DNA from: Gammaproteobacteria bacterium
GTDB taxonomy: Bacteria; Pseudomonadota; Gammaproteobacteria; S012-40
DNA length: 10,746 nucleotides
Assembly: GCA_026982215.1 (NCBI GenBank)
Contig: JALSHN010000360.1
Coordinates: 1 to 10,746, forward strand
Reading direction: 5' to 3'
The notes below the pieces were generated by a model, which was not told the origin of the DNA, did no database searches, and worked only from the letters and a program-made list of their open reading frames with translations. A program made the translations under genes and the position numbers. Shown here piece after piece: positions 1-6,071 of the stretch; position 1 is the stretch's first letter; each line of letters begins with the position of its first letter.

Positions 1-756
1 CCGGATCTGCAACATCACCAGGCGGCTCACCCCGTGGAAGAACTCCCGGGTGTTGAAGCTGCCGCCCATGAAGCCCATGGAGCGCTGGGTGATCTGGGGA
101 TGGCGTACACCGATGGCGCTCTGCAGAGTGGATTTGGGCTTCAAGCGGGCGTTGCGGGCCAGGCTGGCCGAGCGGGTGAGGAAACCGAGGAAGGTGAGCA
201 GCAGGGCCAGGGTGGCGTAGGGCTCCACCAGTGCGGGTGCCCCCCACACCGCCACGGCAGCGGCCAGGGTGAAGCCGGAGGCCGATCCCAGCACGATGAA
301 GTTGACCACGGTGAGGGGGGTGGCCCATTCCTGGATGAATTTGAGGCAGGCGTAGATCATCCCGGTGCAGATGAACAGGGTGAAGTCCAGTACCAGGCCC
401 ACCAGGGCGAGCCAGGCCAGGGTCTCGGCCTGCCAGCCGAGCCAGGCGCCGAGGGTGTAGAGGAACACGGCGAACATGAAGGCCGGCAGGGCGATGACCT
501 CACGGGAGAGCCAGGAAGTGCGCCAGCGGGCCACGGCGCGCCAGGCGCGTTCGGGATGGCCCAAGTGGAAGAAGGAGGCGAACAGCCCCAGCCCCAGCAG
601 CACCAGGCTCAGCAGGCCGCCGGCGGCGAGGAAGCCGGAGTCCACCGGGGTGCCGGTGAGGGCGCCGTAGGCCTGCCCCAGGACCAGGGCGATGAACAGC
701 CCCTGGCCCGCGCCGATGAGGGTGGTGAGGAAGATGACGGAGAACGCCGGATGCAT
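1..756 (-). CDS. soeC: SoeC/DmsC-type membrane anchor subunit (3' end outside window)
   Basis: Open frame of 252 codons from the ATG at 756-754 to the left edge without a stop, so the C-terminus is missing. The translation is strongly hydrophobic, with about six membrane segments near residues 7-30, 42-63, 87-109, 112-136, 147-170 and 175-193. It carries a DmsC/NrfD-like signature, HLGHPERAWRAV at residues 64-75 followed by SWLSREV at 81-87. DmsC-type anchors hold the FeS and catalytic subunits on the inner membrane and exchange electrons with quinone. The start follows the soeB stop by 9 bases, and its Shine-Dalgarno (GAGGG) overlaps that stop codon, so translational coupling is likely. The name soeC is inferred from the upstream soeA and soeB. 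A DmsC-like anchor of another reductase is the alternative, but membership of the anchor family is secure. Confidence 0.88.
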   Translation of the reverse strand, partial: MHPAFSVIFLTTLIGAGQGLFIALVLGQAYGALTGTPVDSGFLAAGGLLSLVLLGLGLFASFFHLGHPERAWRAVARWRTSWLSREVIALPAFMFAVFLYTLGAWLGWQAETLAWLALVGLVLDFTLFICTGMIYACLKFIQEWATPLTVVNFIVLGSASGFTLAAAVAVWGAPALVEPYATLALLLTFLGFLTRSASLARNARLKPKSTLQSAIGVRHPQITQRSMGFMGGSFNTREFFHGVSRLVMLQIR

Positions 757-765
757 GGTGGTCCC

Positions 766-1404
766 TCAACTGGTTTCCGTTTGCCCGCCACGGATGTGAC
801 GCGGCAGGTAGTGATTGGCGGGCTGGGTGCCCCATTCGGGCATCAGTTGGTAGCCGTGGTTTTCCCGGATCATCCGCGAGGCCTCGGAGTCGGGGTCGTG
901 GACGTCACCGAAGATGCGGGCCTTGGCCGGGCAGGCCATGACACAGGCGGGCAGGCGCTCGGACTCGGGCAGGCTGTCGTCATAGATGCGGTCCACGCAC
1001 AGGGTGCATTTCTTCATCACCTTGCCGTGCTCGTCGAACTCCCGCGCGCCATAGGGGCAGGCCCAGGAGCAGTACTTGCAGCCGATGCATTTGTCGTAGT
1101 CCACCAATACGATGCCGTCTTCTTCACGCTTGTAACTGGCGCCGGTGGGGCAGACGGGCACGCAGGGTGGATCCTCGCAGTGCAGACAGCTCTTGGGGAA
1201 GTGGATGGTCTCGGCATGGGGAAATTCCCCCACCTCGAAGGTCTGCACCCGGTTGAAGAATACCCCGGAGGGATCGTGATCGTAGGGCCGGTCGTCGGGC
1301 ATGGGGCCGGCGGAACCGGAGGTGTTCCACTCCTTGCAACTGGTGACGCAGGCATGGCAGCCCACGCAGACGTTGAGGTCGATGACCAGAGCGAGTTGGG
1401 TCAT
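766..1404 (-). CDS. soeB: SoeB/DmsB-type four-cluster ferredoxin subunit
   Basis: A 212-residue iron-sulfur protein that would carry electrons from the molybdenum subunit to the membrane anchor. All 16 cysteines for four [4Fe-4S] clusters are present: C13/C16/C19/C23, C73/C76/C81/C85, C106/C109/C112/C116 and C133/C136/C154/C158. The third motif is followed by the PYGAR stretch typical of DmsB, PsrB and SoeB proteins. There is no signal peptide, which fits a complex facing the cytoplasm. The ATG lies 14 bases after the soeA stop, with GAGGAA as ribosome binding site, so it belongs to the same operon. Sequence alone separates SoeB poorly from DmsB; the assignment follows from the soeA neighbour. 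Confidence 0.9.
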   Translation of the reverse strand: MTQLALVIDLNVCVGCHACVTSCKEWNTSGSAGPMPDDRPYDHDPSGVFFNRVQTFEVGEFPHAETIHFPKSCLHCEDPPCVPVCPTGASYKREEDGIVLVDYDKCIGCKYCSWACPYGAREFDEHGKVMKKCTLCVDRIYDDSLPESERLPACVMACPAKARIFGDVHDPDSEASRMIRENHGYQLMPEWGTQPANHYLPRHIRGGQTETS

Positions 1405-1418
1405 GGTGTGTTCCTCGT

Positions 1419-4250
1419 TCAGCGACGCTTGCCGGCGAAATAGGCCACCACGTCGGGACGGCGGGGCTCGCCAGGCACCGGTTTGTCGGCCTTGAAGCGC
1501 GGCCAGGTGCGTTTTTCCTCGTCGGGCTTGGCCGGATAGACCCGCACCCGCACGTCATACCACCCCGCCTGACCGGTGACCGGGTCGGAGTTGGAGATGT
1601 GCTCGCCGAATTCGTGGGCCGGCAGCTCCTCGGAGATGAGGTGGTTGAGAAGGAAGCCCTGGGTGGATTCGTTGGCCTCGGGGGTGAGGTTCCAGGCCCC
1701 GGCGTTCTTGCCGATGGCGTTCCAGGTCCACACCGTGCCGGGCTCCACCGCCTGGGAGAAGCGGCACTGTACCCGCACCTTGCCATGCATGGATTCCACC
1801 CACACCCAGTCACCGTCCTCGAAGCCGTGTTTGCGGCCCAGCTCGGGACTCATGTAGAGGTAGTTGTAGGTGTGGATCTGGCGCAGCCAGGCGTTCTGGG
1901 AGTCCCAGGAGTGGTACATGGCCATGGGGCGCTGGGTGACCGCGGCCAGGGGGTATTTCTCGGTGTCGCTGAGCTGCACCTCGATGGGCCGATAGAAGAA
2001 CGGCAGGGGATCGAAGTAGGTCTCGATGCGCTTGCGCAACCGTTCGGGGGGCTGTTTGCCCGGGCGTTTGCCCTGGGCGGCGAGACGGAAGTCCTGGAGG
2101 ATCTCGGAATAGAGGTGGATGACGATGGGATCGGATTTGGCGATGAACCCCATCTCGTGGGCCCATTCCAGGTAGCCACGATTCCAGTTGCGCATGTAGT
2201 GGTGTTCCTTCGGCATGTGGTAGGCGAAGAAACAGCCGTTCTTCTCGTACATCTCCCATTGTTTGGGATTGGGCTCGCCACGGATGGCCTTGCTGCCATC
2301 CTTGCCCCGCCAACCGGCGAGGAAGCCGATACCGGAACCCGGCGCGGTCTCGAAGTTGACCACGAAGTCGGGGTAGTCCTTGAATTTGCGCGAGCCGTCC
2401 TCGCGGGTGAAGGCGGGCAGTTTGAGGCGCGAGGCCAGTTCCACCAGCACCTCCTGGAAGGGCTTGCATTCCCCCATGGGTTCCACCACCGGGATGCGCA
2501 CCGAGTCCACCGGCCCTTCGTATTCGGAGATGGGCCGATCCAGCAGCGAGATGCAGTCGTGGCGCTCGAGGTAGGTGGTGTCGGGCAGCACCAGGTCGGC
2601 GAAGGCCACCATCTCCGACTGGAAGGCGTCGCACACCACCAGGAAGGGGATCTTGTACTCGCCGTTCTCGTCGCGGTCGTTGAGCATCTTGCGCACTTCC
2701 GCGGTGTTCATGGTGGAGTTCCAGGCCATGTTGGCCATGAAGATCAACAGGGTGTCGATCTTGTAGGGGTCACCGCGCCAGGCGTTGGTAATGACGTTGT
2801 GCATCAAGCCATGCAGCGACAGGGGGTGCTCCCAGGAAAAGGCCTTGTCGATACGCAGCGGCTCGCCGTTCTCGTCCACGAACAGATCGTCCGGGGAGGC
2901 CGGTGATCCCAGCGGGGCACCGTTCAACGGCGTGTTGGGCTGCACGTCCTCGGGCTTGGTCATGATCTGCGGGCCCGGGGGGATGGGGCGCGGATAGGGC
3001 GCCTTGTGGCGGAAACCGCCGGGACGGTCGATGGTGCCCAGCAGGGTGAGCAACAGCGAGAAGGCGCGGATGGTCTGGAAGCCGTTGGAATGAGCCGCCA
3101 GGCCGCGCATGGCATGGAAGGCCACCGGACGGCCGGTGACCGTTTCATGCCGGCGGCCCCAACTGTCCGTCCAGGCGATGGGCAACTCGAAGGCCTGGTG
3201 GAGGGCCGTCTCGCCCAACTCGCGGGCCAGACGCACGATATCGGCGGCGGGGATGCCGGTGATCTCCTCGGCCCACTGGGGGGTGCACTCGGCCAGGCGC
3301 TCGCGCAGCAGCTCGAAGGCCGGGCGCGCCACACTGCCGTCACTCAGACGATACGCCCCCTCCAGGGCCGGCTGTGCCCCTTCGGTCTTGAAGGGCACCA
3401 CACCCTCGCTGGCCTCATCCCACCACAGGGGCCCGCCGTTGTCGTCGCGGGCGATCTTGCCGTCGTCCTCGCGCACCAATTGCGCGGCATTGGTGTACTC
3501 GACGAGGAAGTCGCGATCGAACAGCCCCTCGTCGATGAGCACCTTCATCATCGCCATGATGAAGGCCCCATCGGTGCCCGGCCGGATGGGCACCCATTCG
3601 TCGGCGATGGCGGAATAACCGGTGCGCACCGGATTCACCGAAATGAAGCGGCCGCCGCGGCGCTTGAATTCGCTGATCGCGGTCTTCAAGGGATTGGAGT
3701 GGTGATCCTCGGCGGTGCCGAACATCATGAACACCCGGGCCCGCTCCAGGTCGGGGCCGCCGAACTCCCAGAACGACCCGCCGATGGTGTAGATCATCCC
3801 CGCGGCCATGTTCACCGAGCAGAAGCCCCCGTGGGCGGCGTAGTTGGGGGTACCGAACTGACGGGCGAACAGGCCGGTCAGGGCCTGCATCTGGTCCCGC
3901 CCGGTGAACAGGGCGAATTTCTTGGGATCGGTGGCCCGCAGGTGGGCCAGCCGTTTCTCCAGGATATCGAAGGCCTCCTCCCAGGAAATGGGCTCGAACT
4001 GTCCATCGCCCCGAGGCGCCCCCTCCTTGCGCTTCAACGGCCGGGTGAGGCGGGCCGGGGAGTACTGTTTCATGATCCCCGAGGAGCCCTTGGCACAGAT
4101 CACCCCCTTGTTCAGCGGATGATCCGGATTGCCCTGGATGTAGCGGACCTTGCCCTCCTCGTTGAGGGTGACACGGATGCCACAACGGCAGGCGCACATG
4201 TAACAGGTGGTGTGCTTGACGAGCTGTTTCTCGTCGGCGTTGGCGCTCAT
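1419..4250 (-). CDS. soeA: SoeA-type molybdopterin sulfite dehydrogenase catalytic subunit
   Basis: A 943-residue DMSO-reductase-family molybdoenzyme. The N-terminus holds a Mo-bis-MGD/4Fe-4S domain with C16, C19, C23 and C52 as likely cluster ligands; C21 is an extra cysteine inside the motif CYMCACRCG. C144 in GGFCSVN is the likely molybdenum ligand. The molydop-binding domain starts near residue 765 (KYPLAAVTQRP) and runs almost to the end. The N-terminus has no twin-arginine signal, unlike periplasmic PsrA/PhsA and DmsA. This fits SoeA, the cytoplasm-facing sulfite-oxidising enzyme known from Allochromatium vinosum, which oxidises sulfite to sulfate and feeds quinone through SoeB and SoeC. 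The gene order A-B-C also matches. The ATG at 4250 has an AGGA ribosome binding site. Substrate is inferred from family resemblance; a Tat-less reductase of the same family cannot be excluded. Confidence 0.85.
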   Translation of the reverse strand: MSANADEKQLVKHTTCYMCACRCGIRVTLNEEGKVRYIQGNPDHPLNKGVICAKGSSGIMKQYSPARLTRPLKRKEGAPRGDGQFEPISWEEAFDILEKRLAHLRATDPKKFALFTGRDQMQALTGLFARQFGTPNYAAHGGFCSVNMAAGMIYTIGGSFWEFGGPDLERARVFMMFGTAEDHHSNPLKTAISEFKRRGGRFISVNPVRTGYSAIADEWVPIRPGTDGAFIMAMMKVLIDEGLFDRDFLVEYTNAAQLVREDDGKIARDDNGGPLWWDEASEGVVPFKTEGAQPALEGAYRLSDGSVARPAFELLRERLAECTPQWAEEITGIPAADIVRLARELGETALHQAFELPIAWTDSWGRRHETVTGRPVAFHAMRGLAAHSNGFQTIRAFSLLLTLLGTIDRPGGFRHKAPYPRPIPPGPQIMTKPEDVQPNTPLNGAPLGSPASPDDLFVDENGEPLRIDKAFSWEHPLSLHGLMHNVITNAWRGDPYKIDTLLIFMANMAWNSTMNTAEVRKMLNDRDENGEYKIPFLVVCDAFQSEMVAFADLVLPDTTYLERHDCISLLDRPISEYEGPVDSVRIPVVEPMGECKPFQEVLVELASRLKLPAFTREDGSRKFKDYPDFVVNFETAPGSGIGFLAGWRGKDGSKAIRGEPNPKQWEMYEKNGCFFAYHMPKEHHYMRNWNRGYLEWAHEMGFIAKSDPIVIHLYSEILQDFRLAAQGKRPGKQPPERLRKRIETYFDPLPFFYRPIEVQLSDTEKYPLAAVTQRPMAMYHSWDSQNAWLRQIHTYNYLYMSPELGRKHGFEDGDWVWVESMHGKVRVQCRFSQAVEPGTVWTWNAIGKNAGAWNLTPEANESTQGFLLNHLISEELPAHEFGEHISNSDPVTGQAGWYDVRVRVYPAKPDEEKRTWPRFKADKPVPGEPRRPDVVAYFAGKRR

Positions 4251-4357
4251 GCGAGGATCCTGTTGGCTGGGTTCTCTACCGGAAGGCGAATAATCCTAAT
4301 CAGTAGCTCAGGTTTGAGGCCAATTAAGCTTATTGAGGGCCGCATAAGGAGTTTCTG

Positions 4358-4393
4358 ATGAGCTGCTATCGACAGCCCCCACGGCAACCTTGA
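4358..4393 (+). CDS. Possible 11-codon leader ORF
   Basis: ATG at 4358 is preceded by AAGGAG (4346-4351) at an ideal 6-base spacing and opens a frame encoding MSCYRQPPRQP, ending in TGA at 4391-4393. It lies 110 bases upstream of the small exported protein gene on the same strand. The Pro-Pro pair could slow ribosomes, as in some leader peptides. A short stem (GCTG at 4362-4365 with CAGC at 4373-4376) falls inside the ORF. An 11-codon frame can easily arise by chance; only the quality and spacing of the Shine-Dalgarno support it. Confidence 0.2.
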   Translation: MSCYRQPPRQP

Positions 4394-4425
4394 GGACCAG
4401 CCGGCACCGGCGAGGTGAAATTAAG

Positions 4426-4449
4426 TCTATCGCCGCAGATGCCGATAGA
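4426..4449. repeat. Inverted repeat with 7-base arms upstream of the small exported protein gene
   Basis: TCTATCG at 4426-4432 is exactly complementary to CGATAGA at 4443-4449, with a 10-base loop. A further CTATCG occurs at 4366-4371. The repeat sits 54 bases before the ATG at 4504, where it could be an operator or form a small RNA hairpin in the 5' leader. No T-run follows, so it is not an intrinsic terminator. Function is unknown. Confidence 0.35.
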
Positions 4450-4503
4450 ACCGGGGAAGCAAGGCATCGCCCCTCAGGGCCGTCATCGCGGAGGGACATC
4501 CCC

Positions 4504-4863
4504 ATGAAACGATTGCTCGCCACCCTGGTACTCAGCTGCGCCGCCGCCGGCACCCAGGCCTTCGACACCTACCCCCTCTCTGGCGAGGCGCAACGCTGTT
4601 ATTCGGTGGCCATGGTGGGCTACGACTCGGTGATCAACGCACGCATGGGGGTCCCCCCGGAACGGGCAGTGGAACTGGTCCAGACCACCCTCGATGCCGA
4701 CGGTGTGCGTCAAATCAGCGAGGGACTCTATGGCGACTACCTGCTGCGGGTGATCACCGAGGCCTACCTCTGGCAGCAATCCCCCCACGCCTATGCGGTC
4801 CACACCTTCTATCGTTGCGCCCGCGAAGGCGGTGGCCGCTGGCAGCAAGCGGCGGCGGAATGA
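4504..4863 (+). CDS. Small exported protein of unknown function
   Basis: A 119-residue protein I do not recognise. The first 19 residues form a clear signal peptide: MKR, a hydrophobic stretch, and a probable signal peptidase I site after TQA (residues 17-19). C12 lies in the signal region, but the lipobox is poor and very early, so a lipoprotein is unlikely. The mature part of about 100 residues has two cysteines (C32 and C105) that could form a periplasmic disulfide, and a mostly helical, aromatic-rich C-terminal half. The ATG at 4504 has GGAGGG as ribosome binding site; a longer in-frame start at 4390 (TTG) would bury the signal peptide and was not chosen. The gene is divergent from soeA and ends one base from the convergent DUF2452 gene. 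Coding is well supported by codon bias and the signal peptide; function is open. Confidence 0.82.
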   Translation: MKRLLATLVLSCAAAGTQAFDTYPLSGEAQRCYSVAMVGYDSVINARMGVPPERAVELVQTTLDADGVRQISEGLYGDYLLRVITEAYLWQQSPHAYAVHTFYRCAREGGGRWQQAAAE

Positions 4864-4864
4864 C

Positions 4865-5287
4865 TCAGTCGTCGAGGGCGACCCAGCGCATGTCCGCCTC
4901 CAGGCGATAGGCCCCGCAATGCTGATGGGGCGGCGCCCCACCCCAATCCTCCGGGGAGAGGAGGGAGAAATAGCGCTCCCCGTCCGGGCGTTCATAGAGG
5001 TGATAGACCTTGCCGGGGATACGCCGGCAGTGACAACGCACCCGGTGTAATGCCTGATCCCGTTCCGCCTCCTCCAAGACCTGCCGCGCCCGTTGCTGCA
5101 AGGCCCGGATCTGCTCGGCGATGAGGCGCAATTCGGCATTGGCCCGCGCCGCCACCACCTCATCGGCGCGGGCGATCTCCTGGGCCAGATCCACCAGCTC
5201 CACCGCCGGCGCCAGACGGCTCAGCGGATAGGGGGCGCTGCGATCGGCCCCCTGATGATTGGGGCCGCGGTAACGTTTTCCGTTCAT
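4865..5287 (-). CDS. DUF2452 family protein
   Basis: A 140-residue soluble protein without signal peptide or membrane segment. Three parts match what I recall of the DUF2452 family (unknown function): PNHQG near the N-terminus (residues 9-13), GKVYHLYERPDGERYFSLL at 92-110 followed by SPEDWG, and the C-terminal GAYRLEADMRW at 125-135. Residues 30-80 are rich in Ala, Glu, Arg and Leu and probably form a long helix or coiled coil. C85-H-C87 and H121-x-H123-C124 could bind a metal, which is inference only. An upstream in-frame ATG at 5380 would add 31 residues, but that extension has weaker third-position G/C bias and the family usually begins just before the PNxQG motif, so I chose the ATG at 5287. 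Its ribosome binding site (GGTGG) is weak. The stop lies one base from the stop of the convergent gene. Confidence 0.78.
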   Translation of the reverse strand: MNGKRYRGPNHQGADRSAPYPLSRLAPAVELVDLAQEIARADEVVAARANAELRLIAEQIRALQQRARQVLEEAERDQALHRVRCHCRRIPGKVYHLYERPDGERYFSLLSPEDWGGAPPHQHCGAYRLEADMRWVALDD

Positions 5288-5368
5288 CGACACACCACCG
5301 AGAAACTCACGCCTTCCCGGCAGTATCGACCGTCCCTCCCCGAGGCGGCAAGCCCCCAAGCAAAACTC

Positions 5369-5396
5369 TTGACAATCCATCGCCCTCTCGGAAAAT
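5369..5396 (+). promoter_or_regulatory. Candidate sigma70 promoter of the tetR-OMF-RND operon
   Basis: A perfect -35 box TTGACA lies at 5369-5374 and a 4/6 -10 box GAAAAT at 5391-5396, spaced 16 bases. Transcription would start near 5403, in the middle of the 42-bp palindrome and about 27 bases before the tetR ATG. An alternative -10, AATAAC at 5394-5399, needs 19-base spacing. The overlap with the palindrome suggests direct repression by the encoded TetR protein. Confidence 0.6.
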
Positions 5397-5425
5397 AACT
5401 GACTGGTCAGTTATTTTCCGAGAGG
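5384..5425. promoter_or_regulatory. 42-bp palindromic operator, probable TetR binding site
   Basis: The arms 5384-5403 and 5406-5425 are 20 bases each and perfectly complementary, separated by the two bases TG. The centre reads TAACTGAC-TG-GTCAGTTA, which looks like typical TetR-family operators. The site covers the -10 box, the likely transcription start and, in its right arm, the GAGAGG Shine-Dalgarno (5420-5425) of tetR. Binding here would repress tetR and the pump genes behind it. At 42 bp it is longer than the 15-30 bp of most known TetR operators and could hold two dimers. Its position supports self-regulation; the binding protein is inferred. Confidence 0.8.
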
Positions 5426-5429
5426 CGCG

Positions 5430-6071
5430 ATGAACACGCCTTCCTCACCCCGCTGGCGGCGAAGAAAATCGGCCCGTCCCGACGAGATCCGGGACGCGGC
5501 CCTGGAACTGTTCGTGGAACGGGGCTTCGCCGCCACCCGCATGGACGACGTGGCCGCCCGCGCCGGCGTCTCCAAGGGAACGGTGTATCTCTATTTCGAG
5601 ACCAAAGAAGCCCTGCTGCGCTCGGTGGTGGAGGATCTGGTGGAACCCGCTCTGGCCCGCGCCGAGAGCCGCGCCGCCAGCCATGGCGGTTCCAGTGCCG
5701 AACTGTTGCGCGAACTGATCCGCATGTGGTGGCACACCGTCAGCGGCAGCCGCCTCTCCGGCCTGCCCAAGCTCATGGTCTCCGAGGCACGCAACTTCCC
5801 CGAGCTGGCGCGTTACTTCGCCGAACACGTGGTCCGCCGTACCCGGGCACTGTTCGAGGGAGTGATTCGCCGCGGAGTGGAACGGGGCGAATTCTCCCCG
5901 CGACTGGACGTCGAGGCCGGCGCCCGCCTGGCCATGGCCCCCCTGGTGTATGCCTCGATCTGGCAACACTCCCTGGCTTGCTGCGGCGACGAGGACTTCG
6001 ACCCCGAGCGTTTCGTCACCGCCCACCTGGAGCTCTTCATCGCCGGCATCACCTGCAAGGAGGCGAAATGA
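5430..6071 (+). CDS. TetR/AcrR family transcriptional regulator
   Basis: A 213-residue one-component repressor. Residues 18-63 form the TetR N-terminal DNA-binding domain, with the helix-turn-helix at about 38-57 (MDDVAARAGVSKGTVYLYFE) and the usual KEALL directly after it. Residues 65-205 are the variable helical ligand-binding and dimerisation domain, so the inducer cannot be read from sequence. The N-terminus is basic (RWRRRK, residues 8-13), which may help DNA binding. The ATG at 5430 follows GAGAGG, which lies in the palindrome. The stop overlaps the start of the outer-membrane factor gene (ATGA, 6068-6071), so the regulator is the first gene of the efflux operon and likely controls it and itself. 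Confidence 0.93.
   Translation: MNTPSSPRWRRRKSARPDEIRDAALELFVERGFAATRMDDVAARAGVSKGTVYLYFETKEALLRSVVEDLVEPALARAESRAASHGGSSAELLRELIRMWWHTVSGSRLSGLPKLMVSEARNFPELARYFAEHVVRRTRALFEGVIRRGVERGEFSPRLDVEAGARLAMAPLVYASIWQHSLACCGDEDFDPERFVTAHLELFIAGITCKEAK

Larger units (their letters stand above)
4251..4503. promoter_or_regulatory. Divergent intergenic region between soeA and the small exported protein gene
   Basis: This 253-base gap must hold the promoters for soeA (leftward) and the gene at 4504 (rightward). It is more AT-rich around 4288-4335 than its surroundings, as promoters often are. I found no convincing -35/-10 pair on either strand; AATAAT at 4289-4294 is a fair -10 match without a properly spaced -35. 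Seen directly are three TTGAGGnCC copies (4314, 4333 and 4390; the middle one is TTGAGGGCC and the first lacks the extra base), the palindrome TAAGCTTA at 4325-4332, and CTATCG-type repeats at 4366, 4427 and 4443. A short ORF with an ideal ribosome binding site lies at 4358-4393. Regulatory meaning is inferred only. Confidence 0.6.

Noticed and set aside
3006..4358. Long plus-strand ORF of 450 codons opposite soeA
   Set aside because: It is antisense to a clearly conserved molybdoenzyme. Its product is low-complexity, rich in Gly, Ala, His and Glu, as expected from the mirror of a high-GC gene. The plus-strand ORFs at 34-1443 and 1599-2906 are of the same kind.
4390..4503. TTG start at 4390 for the small exported protein
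   Set aside because: It would put 38 basic residues before an intact signal peptide; the ATG at 4504 has GGAGGG in the right place.
4865..4890. Possible terminator between the convergent genes at 4863 and 4865
   Set aside because: The short GTCG/CGAC match lies inside the DUF2452 coding region and is not followed by a T-run.
5384..5425. Palindrome read as an intrinsic terminator or mobile-element end
   Set aside because: No T-run follows the stem, it lies directly before a start codon and overlaps a -10 box, and there is no transposase or target duplication nearby. An operator fits better.
5726..6067. In-frame upstream extension of the outer-membrane factor from 5726
   Set aside because: The extension runs out of frame through tetR, gives a Pro/Arg/Gly-rich product and would bury a clear signal peptide. 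The ATG at 6068 with AAGGAGG is the start.
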